Positions 10,870-23,761 of a stretch of DNA of 64,000 nt are shown here, one piece after another; positions within the stretch are counted from its first letter, which is position 1; each line of letters opens with the position of its first letter. This DNA is from Theocolax elegans (lineage: Eukaryota > Arthropoda > Insecta > Hymenoptera > Cerocephalidae), in contig CM047431.1 in assembly GCA_026168455.1 (NCBI GenBank), positions 22,075,365 to 22,139,364 of the forward strand. The letters run 5' to 3'. The position numbers and the translations under genes are program-made. The notes beneath the pieces were generated by a model. The model was given only the letters and a program-made list of their open reading frames with translations, did no database searches and was not told where the DNA came from.

Positions 10870-11310
10870 TAGAGCCGCGGTGGCTCATGGGTAGAGCTCC
10901 CGACTCTCACACCGAGGGTCGTGGGTTCGATCCCTGACGTGTACCTCTGAAAATTTTTTCATGTGCATTTTTCGAACACCGCGACTCAGTGGCTCGGCGT
11001 GTCACTATAATGTGACGCCAGTTAGGGTGCGCGTGCGTTTCGTGCACTTGTCAGTGCATGAGAGGCACGGGCATCTGAACTATAGGGAACGTTAGGGACG
11101 CGAAGATGTAAAGAGGATCGCGGTGGTTCCATCGGGAGGACAGGAAACTGTAATTATTAGACTAATTACAGTGACCGATGATATCTTCTGATGGACACAA
11201 GCACCACTGTTTCAACTACATGTGTTTTGTTTACAGACACACCGTTCACCTCCGTCGCTGATTAGTCCTGGCAGCATAAATAGAGCGACGTTAAATAACA
11301 AAAAAAGAAA
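10870..11310 (+). mobile_element. tRNA-derived SINE, full-length copy
   Basis: Target duplications of 14 bp (aaactgtgtgagaa) flank it at 10856-10869 and 11311-11324. The head has pol III boxes: A box in 'tggctcatgggtagag' and B box in 'gggttcgatccc'. The body ends with 'cctccgtcgctgattag' and 'agcgacgttaaa', followed by an A-rich tail. Fragments of the same family occur at 32977-33058 and 50458-50612. It sits in the loop of foldback element I and is therefore younger than that element or came with it. Confidence 0.88.
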
Positions 11311-13030
11311 AAACTGTGTGAGAAGTTTCATCAACCACCTAAATACAGGAGGGTAGTAATAAGGAATGAAATTTGCTTTTTTATCGAGAAATAGACATTT
11401 TCATGTTATTTTCTTATCTAAAATATCTGTCCTTTGTTGATTATTCTTAAGTTGGCTTTTCGTACGAACCAACACAGAGGGTAGTTACAAGGAATGAAAA
11501 GTTGATCTTTTACTATGGCTAATTGTATGGCTGTATGTATATCTGAAAGTGTTTGTAAAAGTATGGCTTTATGTCTGGCTTAAATCTTGCAGTTAAAAGT
11601 GTATTTCGTTAAGTACCCGCGTAAAAAAATTAAAGTTTATATGAACTTTATATAAACTTTAGGTTTGGCTAAACTTGATATGGGGTTCGCCAACGAGACT
11701 AAGCCGAACTTGTGCAATTGACTGTTTAAATTTGGCGAAAGTATATCAAATGTTCAGCTGAAATTCATATAAAGTTTTTATAAAGTTTTTTTACAATTAC
11801 TGACAAATAAAATATAGTTTATACTAAGTTTAGCTCAACTCAATATTAACGTGATAGCAAGTTCAGGTTTATAAAGTCATATAATGTTGATATCAACATA
11901 CCCAAAGAAAAATTTTAAAAATCTTCTTTAACTGACATCAGTAAGAATACATTGGTTAGAAAAATGGTGAAAATAGATACTTTGTGGTTTTTTAAATTTC
12001 TTCTTTCAGGTTATGACTTCTGAACTAAGGAAATGGACAACACTTTTCAGTGACGGATTCTGGCGGATTATTATCCTAAACATTTGGAACGAGTTTTCCC
12101 GAATATTTATTAAGTAAGTCTGAAACACAATGAATTGTAATTTTAACGAAGTCACTTTTTTCGAGCACGTTTGCTCTTGCAGTGCGGACGTCGGAGAGCG
12201 TCCGCGGCGGGCTTACTCCGCGAGTACAAAATTTGATAAGCGCGAACGTCGGAGAGCGCCCGCGGCGAGCTTACTCCGCGAACACAAAATTTGATGTGCA
12301 CGAACATTGGAGAGCGCTCGCGGTAGCATTATGTTTTTTAAACGGAGAATTGAGGCTTGAGCTAAATTTCATTTTACCTGGACTAGGAATTATTTACCTA
12401 GCAATATTATTGCCAATATACTTGCAAAATTAATTAATATATTTCCAATATGTAGCGATATATCTTTATGGTACACGTATTTATTGGCTATATTGTACAC
12501 AAAACTTAATTCAAATCAAAATTTTATTGTCTTAAAATCCGTCATAAAGGTTTCAATAAATTAATGTAAATACGATGAGATTAAAAACTGTAATAATCTC
12601 ATATTTATAACGCACGCGTATCATAGATTTAGTAAGTAAATTAATAATAGTAGTAATGAATTTATTAGTCTGCGGTATAATTCAAACTTAAATAAAAATC
12701 ATTTCCTTGATTGTACATTTTATTCATACAATCAATCTCGTAAAATATATTTTGCGATTCATTCGCTTTCGCGATCTTCGCTTCTGCTATACGCATTAGC
12801 TATGTTCAGGCGCCTCGGCCGCTTCGCTCGTTGACCTGTTGCATTAGACTCGCGCGGCAACGCCGCTCACCTTTCTTCCCTAATCCGGCCTCTGATTGGC
12901 CCATTTCAAAAATTAATTACGCCTCGCCTAATTAATATTATTCAAAAATTCCGACGGGGTTATACTCGAATTAATTTTCTGAATCGGAATATATATATAT
13001 ATATGTTACCTATGTTTCTGGATCACCCTG

Positions 13031-13044
13031 TATAAATATTCCGC

Positions 13045-13080
<36 letters not shown>

Positions 13081-13717
13081 CACGCACACATACATAGATA
13101 CGCATATATATATATATATATATAAAAATACATATATTATGTATTCTTGAAAAAACAATTTTAAAATAAATATATATTATATAAATATTCCGCCGCACAC
13201 ACATACATACATACACGCACGCACGCACGCACGCACCCACACACATACACACCCACATTCATACATACATATATATACATATATATGGGCTATTTCACGT
13301 CAAGTCGTACGATGAAAATTTTAAATCGCTCCAAAATTTGAGAACAGGCTGGAAACATCGTCCAGAACATACAAAAAAAATTAAGGTTTTAAAAATAATT
13401 TGCCTAAGAGTTATTCAACCATGAAGTGGAAATTTTTCAATTTTTTAGAAAAATTTCAATTTTTAAAGCCATTTATCTCAAAATCTGTTGATATTTTTGA
13501 AAAAACATTATAATCAACTTTTGTTTAAATTAATCTTTAGAACTTATCTAACCTGGTTACAATTCTTAATTTTATAGTCTCGAAGAGATAGATCGCACGG
13601 AAATATTGAATATAAAAAAAAGGCGACCACGCCACAATCGATTGTGATCTATCAACGCTCAAAAGATCACATTTTTCGAGAGTTTTCGAATGGCTTGGGT
13701 TAGATTTTTGGCCAAGA
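13031..13717. other. Simple-repeat region, no gene
   Basis: Contains (CA)n at 13047-13078, CA/GC-rich repeats at 13194-13262 and TA runs. A 21-base phrase 'ataaatattccgccgcac..' occurs twice about 149 bp apart (near 13033 and 13182). The 45 bases from 13124 recur near 16649. 13289-13717 is AT-rich without recognisable structure. Confidence 0.6.
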
Positions 13718-13797
13718 CCGCTGGTGTAACTTATGCCTCATAAACCACAGAAAATCACTAATTTTCACGTGGTTTAGGACATAACTTACACCAGCGG
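13718..13797. repeat. Imperfect hairpin with ~30-bp arms
   Basis: CCGCTGGTGTAACTTATG..CATAAACCAC pairs with GTGGTTTAGGACATAAC..ACACCAGCGG around a ~20-base loop. It is followed at once by a TA run. It could be a short MITE; no target duplication is clear. Confidence 0.7.
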
Positions 13798-16700
13798 TGC
13801 AATATATATATATATATATATGGGTGTGTGTGTGTTAATGAACAATTAACTTACCAAAAATAGTAAAGTGCATATACTTAATTGTAGTATTTAGTAAAAA
13901 CCTATTAAAATTTTAGATTTTTTTAAACGGATCTAAATAGAATTTTACCTCCTAAAATTAATTTATTTAATGACGAACAATCATCGCCAAAAGTTCTATG
14001 TCATTAATATTTTGTACTTTTAAAGTTGTAACGTCGGTGTTATATAATATATTTAGTTTACTATATATTTTTTTAGCCTAGATTTTACTCTACTAGCTAG
14101 GGTAATTTTACAAACAGTTTGTTGAATTTCCCTTTATTTTGAGAATTGAGACTTTTAATGTTGAACTAGGATTAAAATCACTTGACCCGACTATGCGAGA
14201 CCTAAATGATTTTAATATAAAGGAAAGGTAATAATAATTTCTCCCCGACTTTAGCGAGGACTGATATTATTATTGGAAGAAAACAGTATAGAAAAGAATA
14301 AAATTGTAGGATTTTAATAAATAATTGGTAAATGTAATATGTTCTTACTTACTTTTCTTTATTACTTTTCTTTCAAATATTAACCGATCTGATTATTGTA
14401 TTATACAATAATAATAGTAGTTAAAATAGTAACAAGTAAAAAAATAGAAATATAAATATCTATATATATCTATATAGATACTGTTAAATTTACTTTAAAA
14501 AAAACACAGTGAAATTCTAACGTAGAATTGTAGGTTTAAAATTTGGAACTTGAATTTTGAACTCGAATTTTGAACTCGAATTTTGAACTCGAATTTTGAA
14601 CTGAACTGTTGGTGTATTTTCTCTCGGCTCATCACCTCGGAGACGCTATTTTCCGATCCCTACCCTTGCGTGGGAGGATAAGAGGGGTGAGAGAAACATG
14701 CTCCTTACGAAAAGTTGTTTTCTTATTGGTTTTCGTCAGGCCCAAGGCGGTCTGATCTTGTGCGAAGGGCGTGATTTAATTTTCCCGTCGGTAATTTTAG
14801 TTGTTGAAAATTTAAAAAGATGGAGTTATCTATTCTATTTATGTGTTCGATACAAATACAATTCTTTTAACATGTTTAACTTACTTTATTTTCTACTACC
14901 AAAATGGCTGCAAAGATTATAATAAAGGAATAATGTAGTTTATTTAAGAATAAATAAGTTAAATGTGTTAAAAGTTTACATATTCTTTACTTAATTTAGC
15001 TAAAATTTAGTTATATTTGATTGACATTATTATTTATACATAATACCATTATTCATAAAAATAGATATTATTTCTTATTATTTAATCAAATATATCTTAT
15101 ATTATCTATTAATTATATATTATACGAAAAGAAAACTCTTAAAAATGTTATTTCCTTTCTTAAATAATAGATGTAAATATAAGTTAGAATAATATATGAA
15201 AAACTAATATTATTATATTATATCCTATCAATACAATTGCAAAAATACAAATATAAATTTATTTTATGTAGATTTAATTCCTATAATTATAGAGTTACTT
15301 AGTGCATGAAGAAAAGAAAATATTTATTTAATAGAAATATTGTATTTCTTATTTTATATATAAAAGGAATTAAAATTCAAGTTATTAATTAAGAGGAAAT
15401 AACATTATATAAGGATAGAAAAATAATGTTATTCATACATACATGCACACACATACGAATAAAATACACACATGTGTATTTATATATATATATATACATA
15501 CATATTGCTAACGTTACTAGACTTAAAATTCTACTGTAAAATGTTCTTATGCACGCATACTTTTAGTTTCTAAAATTTCTTCCCATCGGAATATCTGCTG
15601 CATGTCGATCTTTATTGCTTACAGGCGACAGATCTTCCGTTGGAAAGAATCCATGCGTTGTAGCAGTAAGTGACCGCGCTAAGGAAAGATAGAGATCCCT
15701 TTTTTTTCATAAGGTTTTATGACTTTTCGTAGAAGTGCATCGGCTAGATACCGACTTTTACTTTCTAAGGGAAGTCATAATTTTTAGACAAAAATAAAAG
15801 AAAAAGGTTCCACTAACTACGTGGGAACAATATTGAAAAAGAAAGAGGCCTGGGAAAATTAAAAAAATTTCGTTTATTTTCGGCCGACGTTACAAAGTAA
15901 TAAAACTTTCTTCTTAATTAAATTAATTTTTGTATTAGGTTTAAAGAATTATTTATAACATTTTAGCGGCATATAAATAAAAACATGTTTCTTCCATTTC
16001 TCCCGTAACTCGTAATTTGCACCCTCTTTAAAAATTTGCGTTTTAATCCATAATTATATCCAATTTATTTTTCCCTTTAGTTACAGAGCCCATATATTTA
16101 TTTTAATTATTATAAACAAAGGCATTCCTTGAATAACCTTCTGTTTCTAAATATATTATATCTAATTATATTTGTTTCTAATTACATACTTGTTTATTTA
16201 AAATATTGTTTTATATAAATATACGTAATCTACTCACTTATATATCCATACAATTTTGATTTAAATAATATTTAAATTAAATGCTACTAAATTAATAATT
16301 TTCGAAAATCTTTTCAAATGTAATTCGTATTTTATATTGCCACTGTTAAAATTTGAATTTTCTTATGTCATTACTGTTTATAATAGAATTATCTTAAAAA
16401 TGCATTAATTAATGTATTTAATTTTTAACTTATTGTATATTTCTTGTACTTATTGTATATAGATATTTGGAAATATGTATGTTATACTTGATTAATATTT
16501 ATTTTATCTTCGAAAAATTGTGCATTTTTTTTTTTAAAATATTACATTAAATTTTAGGTCCGTTTTTATTTTATGAGTTTTATCAGGAATAAGTAAACTA
16601 ATACACATTCTTTCAAGTTATATTCACAACTTTTTTTTGCGCACGGAAAAAATACATATATTATCTATTCTTGAAAAAACAAATTAAAATATACAAGGTG

Positions 16701-17514
16701 TTCTGAAATTCATTCCGTTAATTTCGCACACTTATAAAGCACGAAATTCAAAGCAACTTTTCTATCTGAAAAATTTCGATTTGAAGCTTATTTATTAAGT
16801 TATTGTTAGTTAAACATTATTAATTCGAGCCAATCAGAGCGCGCCAGTCGGCGATGGGCGGTGCAGAGAGACCGAAAGCGGTGCGTGGAGGGAGCGCCCG
16901 GAGAGGGGAAGCATATTGTTTGATTCATTTGTTATTCAACACGTTAATATGCGACAAAATTAAGAGAATCGGGAGATTAAAAAATGGCCGATAAGGATAT
17001 GTCAAGCCTTATTATTTTATTATTTAATTATTTAATTGCTTTACGCATTTTAAATAATTTATTATTTAATAAATTAATACCAAGGATATCTTAGAAACCG
17101 CTTCATCGAATAAACTGACATTTGAACAATAATGATTTTAATCAAATTAAATGAAACAGAATTTTACTGAAAAGTTACTGCTAAAATATTAGTCTATTCG
17201 ATGAAATTGTTCCTGGGATATCCTATCTATTATGGAAAAAACTCAGGGTATAGAGTCTCTTATAATTAATTAAAATAGTACCCTAGTAGAAATCTGACAT
17301 AAATGTAACAATTTTAAGTCATAAAATGGCCAATTATCATAAAATACCCAATAAATGCCCAATTAATGGCAACATTAGAGTTTTTTTAACCTTAAATGTT
17401 ACATTTTTACTAGGGTTATGCTACATATAAATTGGCTAAAAAAATTAAATTAAAAGTTAATAATAAGTAAATTGCTTTAAAAAATTAAGAAATGCTTTCA
17501 CTTGTTATGAAAAC
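13798..17514. other. AT-rich intergenic region, no gene seen
   Basis: No credible ORF. It holds a TA/GT microsatellite (13803-13835), four copies of the 13-bp unit cgaattttgaact (14551-14602) and short TA runs near 15480. From about 16693 a phrase like a transposon end ('tacaaggtgttctgaaattc') starts a ~290-bp segment whose GC-rich middle ('gccaatcagagcgcgcc') resembles the arm of foldback element I ('ggccaatcagaggcc'); no matching second end was found. Confidence 0.5.
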
Positions 17515-18834
17515 AATTGAGGAGCTGGATGCAAGAACACGCCGAGCGCGACGAATGGATAGAGGAGGCGGAGAGAAATTAAGAAATTGACGTCACCGTG
17601 ACCAAATTTTTTAATTTGCCGAATTTAATTTAAAAAAATACTGTCGTATGCAGAATTAAAAGACGCAACTTTTTTCTATTTAATGTTTTTCTGTACGATG
17701 TGCAGATCAGATGAAAAAAATTAAGAACTGGAAATTTAGAAAACGGATTTTTAATCCATTTTTCAAAATTGAATCGCTGTAACTTTGACAAATCTTAATG
17801 AAATTCCCTAATTTTTCGTACAGATACTTAATATAGTCTAACAATAAATATAAACCTGTAAAAAATTCTACTTTAAACAATTTTTATACAACAATTGAAC
17901 TTAACGTAAATAAAAAGCTTTTAATACAGTTTCAGTATTCAGTAGCCGAAAGTGTGTTATAAAGTTTTAGACTTCGCAAACTTCCAGCGAGAGATTTGTT
18001 CGTTTATATTTGAAGATAATTTCTTAAAAATTTCAGCTTATTTGGATAAAAAATGATAGAGCGATTTAAAGAAAACTAACTAAATACTTAACTAAATTAC
18101 ATAAAAATAAAGATATTTTATAGCATCAAAAAGCAGTTATTATGTAAACCATTTTTATGCTGCAGTTTGATACAATATTAAAATGCAATTTTCAATAAAT
18201 AACAAAGACGGCCACTGATTTAAGCCGCGAAGTAGATGACCATTACGGCGACGAAGTTGATGTTCATTTGTTTACAATTTCGTTGTTTATATTGATGAGT
18301 GTACACAAAATTTATTTCTCTGATTTCGACGCTTGCTCTATCTGCGAAATTTTTTATCCAAATAAGCTGAAATTTTTAAGAAATTATCTTCAAACACTTT
18401 CGGCTACTGAATACTGAAACTGTATTAAAAGCTTGTTATTTACGTTAAGTTCAATTGTTGTATAAAATTTGTTTAAAGTAGAATGTTTTACAGGTTTATA
18501 TTTATCGTTAGACTATATTAAGTATCTGTACGAAAAATCAGGGAATTTCATTAAGATTTGTCAAAGTTACAGCGATTCAATTTTGAAAAATGGATTAAAA
18601 ATCCGTTTTCTAAATTTCCAGTTCTTAATTTTTTTCATCTGATCCGCACATCGTACAGAAAAACATTAAATAGAAAAAAGTTGCGTCTTTTAATTCTGCA
18701 TACGACAGTATTTTTTTAAATTAAATTCGGCAAATTAAAAAATTTGGTCACGGTGACGTCAATTTCTTAATTTCTCTCCGCCTCCTCTATCCATTCGCCG
18801 CGCTCGGCGTGTTCTTGCATCCAGCTCCTCAATT
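17515..18834. mobile_element. Foldback element II, ~430-bp inverted repeats
   Basis: Left arm 17515-17953 starts AATTGAGGAGCTGGATGC and is repeated in inverse at 18400-18834, with only a few differences and a ~17-base gain/loss. A further inner pair (17999-18060 with 18352-18400) extends the stem past a gap. The ~300-base loop has no ORF. The GC-rich outer 70 bases ('acgccgagcgcgacg', 'gaggaggcggagag') contrast with the AT-rich interior. Target duplication is not clear. Confidence 0.85.
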
Positions 18835-19566
18835 ATTAGTTAATAATATTGAATTGTTTTTCCAGTTTTAACCCAGGCTTATCCCCTTAATCAAATAGAT
18901 ATTGGTGATTTTACGACGAGTGTACATAAATATTAAAATGGTTCATGATTTTAGATACTAAAAATATAATCCATAATCTGCAAGAAATTTTATTTCAAAA
19001 TATTAATTTGTATCAGAGTTATGCAAATTGTAACATCAGTTTTTTCCTTTTTTCGAATTTTCACCATATTGGAAGTATACCTTATAATGCCTCAAAATAG
19101 GTCAACTTTTTGTATTACATAAGGTAAAAGTACCAGTGCCGGAACGGTTTTTTACTAGGTATGTAAATTTTAATTATTTTTAAGCAAAATAAAGAGCTAT
19201 ACCATTACTGTTGGTTAGTTTATGACTCATTTCGGAAATGTTACATATCAATCATCATAATTCAACGATTAACAGAATAAGAGATACTCAACATTTAAAC
19301 CGTCAATACAGAAATATTTTGAACATAGTTAAAAGTGACAAATGTTCACAAACTATGACGTATAGTTTGTAAACACACACCTACTTTGTTTTAGTATAAA
19401 TACTCGTCGATTTCGTGTCGAATGTCAAATGTCAATATTGAGGTAAAATTTAATTTTTAATTTACATTTATTATAAAAATTGATACAAAGATTTATAATT
19501 TTGTCCAATAAATTCACAACCTGAAAAGGTCTGCAAACCTAACAGACGAAACGTTGTGCTCTACTG
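18835..19566. other. AT-rich spacer, no gene
   Basis: No coding signal. The last ~50 bases (near 19518-19560) contain 'cctgaaaaggtctg...cagacgaaacgttgtg', a pattern seen again at 23356-23400 and discussed as a possible degenerate hammerhead-like motif. Confidence 0.45.
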
Positions 19567-19724
19567 AAAATGTATGCGCAATTAATAGCGCAACTTTTGA
19601 CGCAACTTTTGACGCAACGTTTTGCGCAACTTTTTACGTGTCTTTATCGAGCCAAAAGTTGTGCCATAAATTGCGCTACTATATTGGAAATTTGAAAATA
19701 TATATATATAATTATATAATAGAA

Positions 19725-21725
19725 AATGCCTTAAGATCTTTTTTATGTGATTTTCAATTGCAATTTTCAACATGAATCCAACTTTAAAAAATTTCTAATA
19801 TTTTGATGAATGCAATCAAATAAAAAAAATGCATATTAATAAAGTTATATTTATTTATTTAACTAAAACCTCCAAGTTTTGAAAGACAAGATTTTTTGTT
19901 TTAAACTCTTACCTCGAGGTTTTTCCAAATTCAAGATGGCAGCATCTAAGATGGTAATATGTATAGGAGAAAATTTTATGATATTTCGATATTATTCCAT
20001 AAACAGTGTTTTATGATGAATGTTTATCAACATTGGACATACGGCGTAGTTTTTACCCTTTCAAGATGGCGGATCCAATATAGCAGCGAGAAATTTGGCA
20101 AATTCCTCGATTTTTATGAAATTCGATTTACAGGGATTTCTTGGAGCGCTGATTACGAATTCGTTATAATAATTCGTTATTTATTATTATTCGTTAATAG
20201 ACTTCATTGTAGATGTTAATGATAAAGAAATAATTATTTGTCAGGTTATAAAGCAACTTTGAATCATTACTCAAGTATAATTCGAGACGTTGCAGCAGCA
20301 ACGAAATTTGTATTAAAACAGAACAGATATGGAGAATATGCGTATTAATTGACATCGATGAACAAAAATTCATTATACCAATACCTAATAAATTGCACTA
20401 TTAAATTATCTACATTGAATTTACTATTTATTAAAATTGTAAACTGATTTATTTTTAATTAAGATCTATGAATATAATTTAATGGCTGGCTTCCATCGAA
20501 AACATTTGTATTTAATTATAATATTTTATATACGGCCTTAATAAAACGTATTTTATATAAAAATATGCCTATTTCCTTAAATATCATCATAACATTTTAT
20601 TTAAATATAAAAAATAATAATATATATATTCTTTTTTCTTACTCTACATTATTTGCTTCTGAACAAAAGAACACAAAAATTTTAAAAGTATATAACATAA
20701 TCCAGTTGTGTTCTTGTCTTATAGTTTTCTTTAAATTAAGTTTATAGGTCGCTGATTTTACGTCGTTTAGCCAAGGAGTCACGTTTCCCAGCTCACATCG
20801 CATGAAAAGACACGTAATTCAGTAAGTTTTTTTTGTAATTTCTTTCTTTTGTTTACTTTTAATATTTTCATTGAGGAATATTTACGACTATTTATTTCAT
20901 GAGGAAAAGCATTCTGCACATAAGTCATCATTACGGATCCGTAATCCGTGGCCCAAAAAACCTTTTAAACTAAATTTGACATAAATAGAACTTATGGTCA
21001 CCATATTGGTTTCTATGCTATCTTGAATATGTAAATAAAAACTAACAACGAATTTGTAACCGGCGACCCAGAAAACCCCTGTAAATCAAATTTCATATCA
21101 ACAATTTGCAAAATTTCTTGCCGCTATATTGGGTCCGCCATCTTGAATTTGTTGCAAGTGATAACGTATTTGTAATCAGCGTCCCAAGAAACCCCTGTAA
21201 ATCAAATTTTATAGAAATTCAACAATTTGCAAAATTTTTTGCCGCTATATTGGGTCCGCCATCTTGAATTTGTAAAAATTGATAACAATTTCGTAATCAG
21301 CGATCCAAGAAATCCCTGTAAATCGAATTTCATAAAAATCGAAGAATTTGCCAAATTTCTCGCTGCTATATTGGGTCCGCCATCTTGAAAGGGTAAAAAC
21401 TACGCCGTATGTCCAATGTTGATAAACATTCATCATAAAACATTGTTTATGGAATAATATCGAAATATCAAAAAATTTTCTCCTATATATATTACCATCT
21501 TAGATGCTGCCATCTTGAATTTGGAAAAACCTCGAGGTAAGAGTTTAAAACAAAAAATCTTGTCTTTCAAAATTTGGAGGTTTTAGTTAAATAAATAAAT
21601 ATAACTTTATTAATATGCATTTTCTTTATTTGATTGCATTCATCAAAATATTAGAATTTTTTTAAAGTTGGATTCATGTTGAAAATTGCAATTGAAAAGC
21701 ACATAAAAAAGATCTTAAGGCATTA
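19725..21725. repeat. Module B of the foldback cluster, with a 121-bp tandem repeat
   Basis: Arms of ~440 bp begin AATGCCTTAAGATC. Inside the right half, three ~121-bp units (about 21050-21400) each contain 'cccctgtaaatc' and 'tattgggtccgccatcttg'; the last unit belongs to the arm. The ~1.1-kb loop is AT-rich and has no credible gene, although small ORFs occur in mirror positions in the two arms. Confidence 0.78.
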
Positions 21726-21747
21726 TCTATGATAAAATTATATATAT

Positions 21748-22999
21748 GGGTGGTTCTCTGTGACATCGAAGATGAAAAAAATAAATATTGCTATAAATGT
21801 GGGAATATGTTTTAGAGGTATCCAGTAGTTCTCCTGAATTTTTTCAGATTTTTTCTGGGCCATTATTTTAAGTTACAGAGAGTCAAAGTTGACATTTTAG
21901 CACTTTTTTGCATTATATGCCAATTTTCATGAATTTTTAGCTCCCAGGGGATGCATTTTTCACTAAAAACATAAGTATGACTTTTTTTGTAAAATTTTCC
22001 GAACTTTTCATTAAAAATACTTTTAAAGACATAAATGTATGCTGTCACACTCTTGTAAGCCATTTAAACCTTAAATAGTGAAAATCAGCAATTCTGCTCC
22101 GGACTCTGGTAACCTAATATTGTCTAGAAGATGTCTTTTTATAGTCAGAAACTGCCTAAAAATTTCCAGAGTGGGTCTAAATTATTAAGATCACTTATGG
22201 TCAAAATATCCGGGAAAAGTGCCCGAAATATTAATAGAAATGTATATTTGTTGCATTATAACGATGAATCTAGTAGCATGATCATTGCAAAAAAATTTAT
22301 GCACTTACCTTGGAATGGTAGAAAAGTATCTCCACTTGTTTCAGTATCCATCTAATCCCCTGTAAGCTGCTAAAAATACAAATATTATTATAAAATTATA
22401 AAAAATTATTTTTTAAACATTTATAATGCTGGATTTTTAGTTTCACATCCCTTACAAGAATTATAATACTAATCTGAAGGATTACTATAAAAGTATCAAC
22501 ATTATTATTATTATTATTCAGCAATACATTGTTTAGATTTCACAAACTTGTCACTGTCACGTTATCATATTATTCATTATAATTATATATCCGATTTATT
22601 TATATATCTTTTGTATTAAATACGTATATTCAGGTTACCAGAGTCCGGAGCAGAATTGCTGATTTTCACTATTTAAGGTTTAAATGGCTTACAAGAGTGT
22701 GACAGCATACATTTATGTCTTTAAAAGTATTTTTAATGAAAAGTTCGGAAAATTTTACAAAAAAAGTCATACTTATGTTTTTAGTGAAAAATGCATCCCC
22801 TGGGAGCTAAAAATTCATGAAAATGGGCATATAATGCAAAAAAGTGCTAAAATGTCAACTTTGACTCTCTGTAACTTAAAATAATGGCCCAGAAAAAATC
22901 TGAAATAAATCAGGAGAACTACTGGATACCTCTAAAACATATTCCCACATTTATAGCAATATTTATTTTTTTCATCTTCGATGTCACAGAGAACCACCC
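21748..22999. mobile_element. Module C: foldback MITE with ~368-bp arms
   Basis: Ends read GGGTGGTTCTCTGTGACATC and are flanked by TA repeats. The two arms are nearly identical and each gives the same 66-codon ORF (21863-22063 minus; 22684-22884 plus), a mirror artefact. The loop (22117-22631) matches 220-585 of the window, so the family has at least two members here. Confidence 0.83.
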
Positions 23000-23031
<32 letters not shown>

Positions 23032-23176
23032 GTATATGTATATATATATATATATTTTTTCAAATTTTCAATAAAGTAGCGCAATTTAAGGCGCAACTTT
23101 TGGCTTGATAAAGACACGTAGAAAGTAGCGCAAAAAGTTGCGTCAAAAGTTGCGCTATTAATTGCGCAAACATTTT

Positions 23177-23761
23177 GGTAGGGTGCACATACATAAATAA
23201 ATTGGATTTATTTATTATTGACCCTTAACAAGCGACTATTTACTAACTGGCAAGTTTTGTTCGAAACGCAATGTGATAATCACAAGGTAAAGAATTTTTG
23301 TTGTAGACGATTATATTGGCATTATACAAACTAATTAATTATTATTAATAAAGTTTAGCACCTGAAGATGGAGTCAAATTTGTCTACGAAACGTTGTGCA
23401 ATTCGATAAATAACTTGACTCGTTAAAGCAATCGATAATCCTACCCAAGTTATATAATTTAATTTTTCAAGACACGTCATTATACGTACGTATTATACGT
23501 CACCTTGATGGTACAGACGACAAACATATAAAGAAAATTCGAATATTAAGCTACGTATTATATTTAAAACCAATAAATTAAATTAAAAGCTCAGACAATA
23601 AAATCTAAATGAAATTTGTAACAGACCTCGTCAATAATCACAAAATTTCGATAGAATCTAAATTTGTAAAATTGCCAACGATTGTCTTAAAATTTCTCAA
23701 ATTTTACTAATATTTATCATTTATAAATTTGAAACTCCCCATCAATTGTTGTTAAAAATTC
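23177..23761. other. AT-rich spacer with a possible Penelope-type terminal motif
   Basis: No ORF. At 23356-23400 'cctgaagatggagtc' is followed by 'tctacgaaacgttgtgc', the order CTGAAGA...CGAAAC of a degenerate hammerhead core such as is known from Penelope-like elements. The fold was not computed. Confidence 0.4.

Larger units (their letters stand above)
9038..13030. mobile_element. Foldback element I, ~970-bp terminal inverted repeats
   Basis: The left arm 9038-10007 is repeated in inverse at 12067-13030, almost without change. The ends read CAGGGTGATCCAGAAACATA and the flanks are TA on both sides (9036-9037, 13031-13032), as for Tc1/mariner-type integration. Each arm includes a ~58-bp GC-rich repeat present about 2.5 times (9750-9895; 12180-12320), which creates an identical 83-codon ORF in each arm (9641-9892 minus, 12182-12433 plus) with no protein-like features. 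A second, shorter inverted pair (10670-10761 with 11517-11611) lies in the loop. No transposase is encoded, so it is non-autonomous. Confidence 0.88.
19567..23176. mobile_element. Composite foldback cluster (pairs A, B, C)
   Basis: Three inverted pairs are arranged A B B' C C' A'. A 19567-19700 pairs with A' 23055-23176 and is built of ~12-bp 'ttttgacgcaac' repeats. B 19725-20167 pairs with B' 21284-21725. C 21748-22116 pairs with C' 22632-22999. On paper the single strand forms a three-way junction with two long hairpins. TA runs separate the modules. No transposase is visible. Confidence 0.82.
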
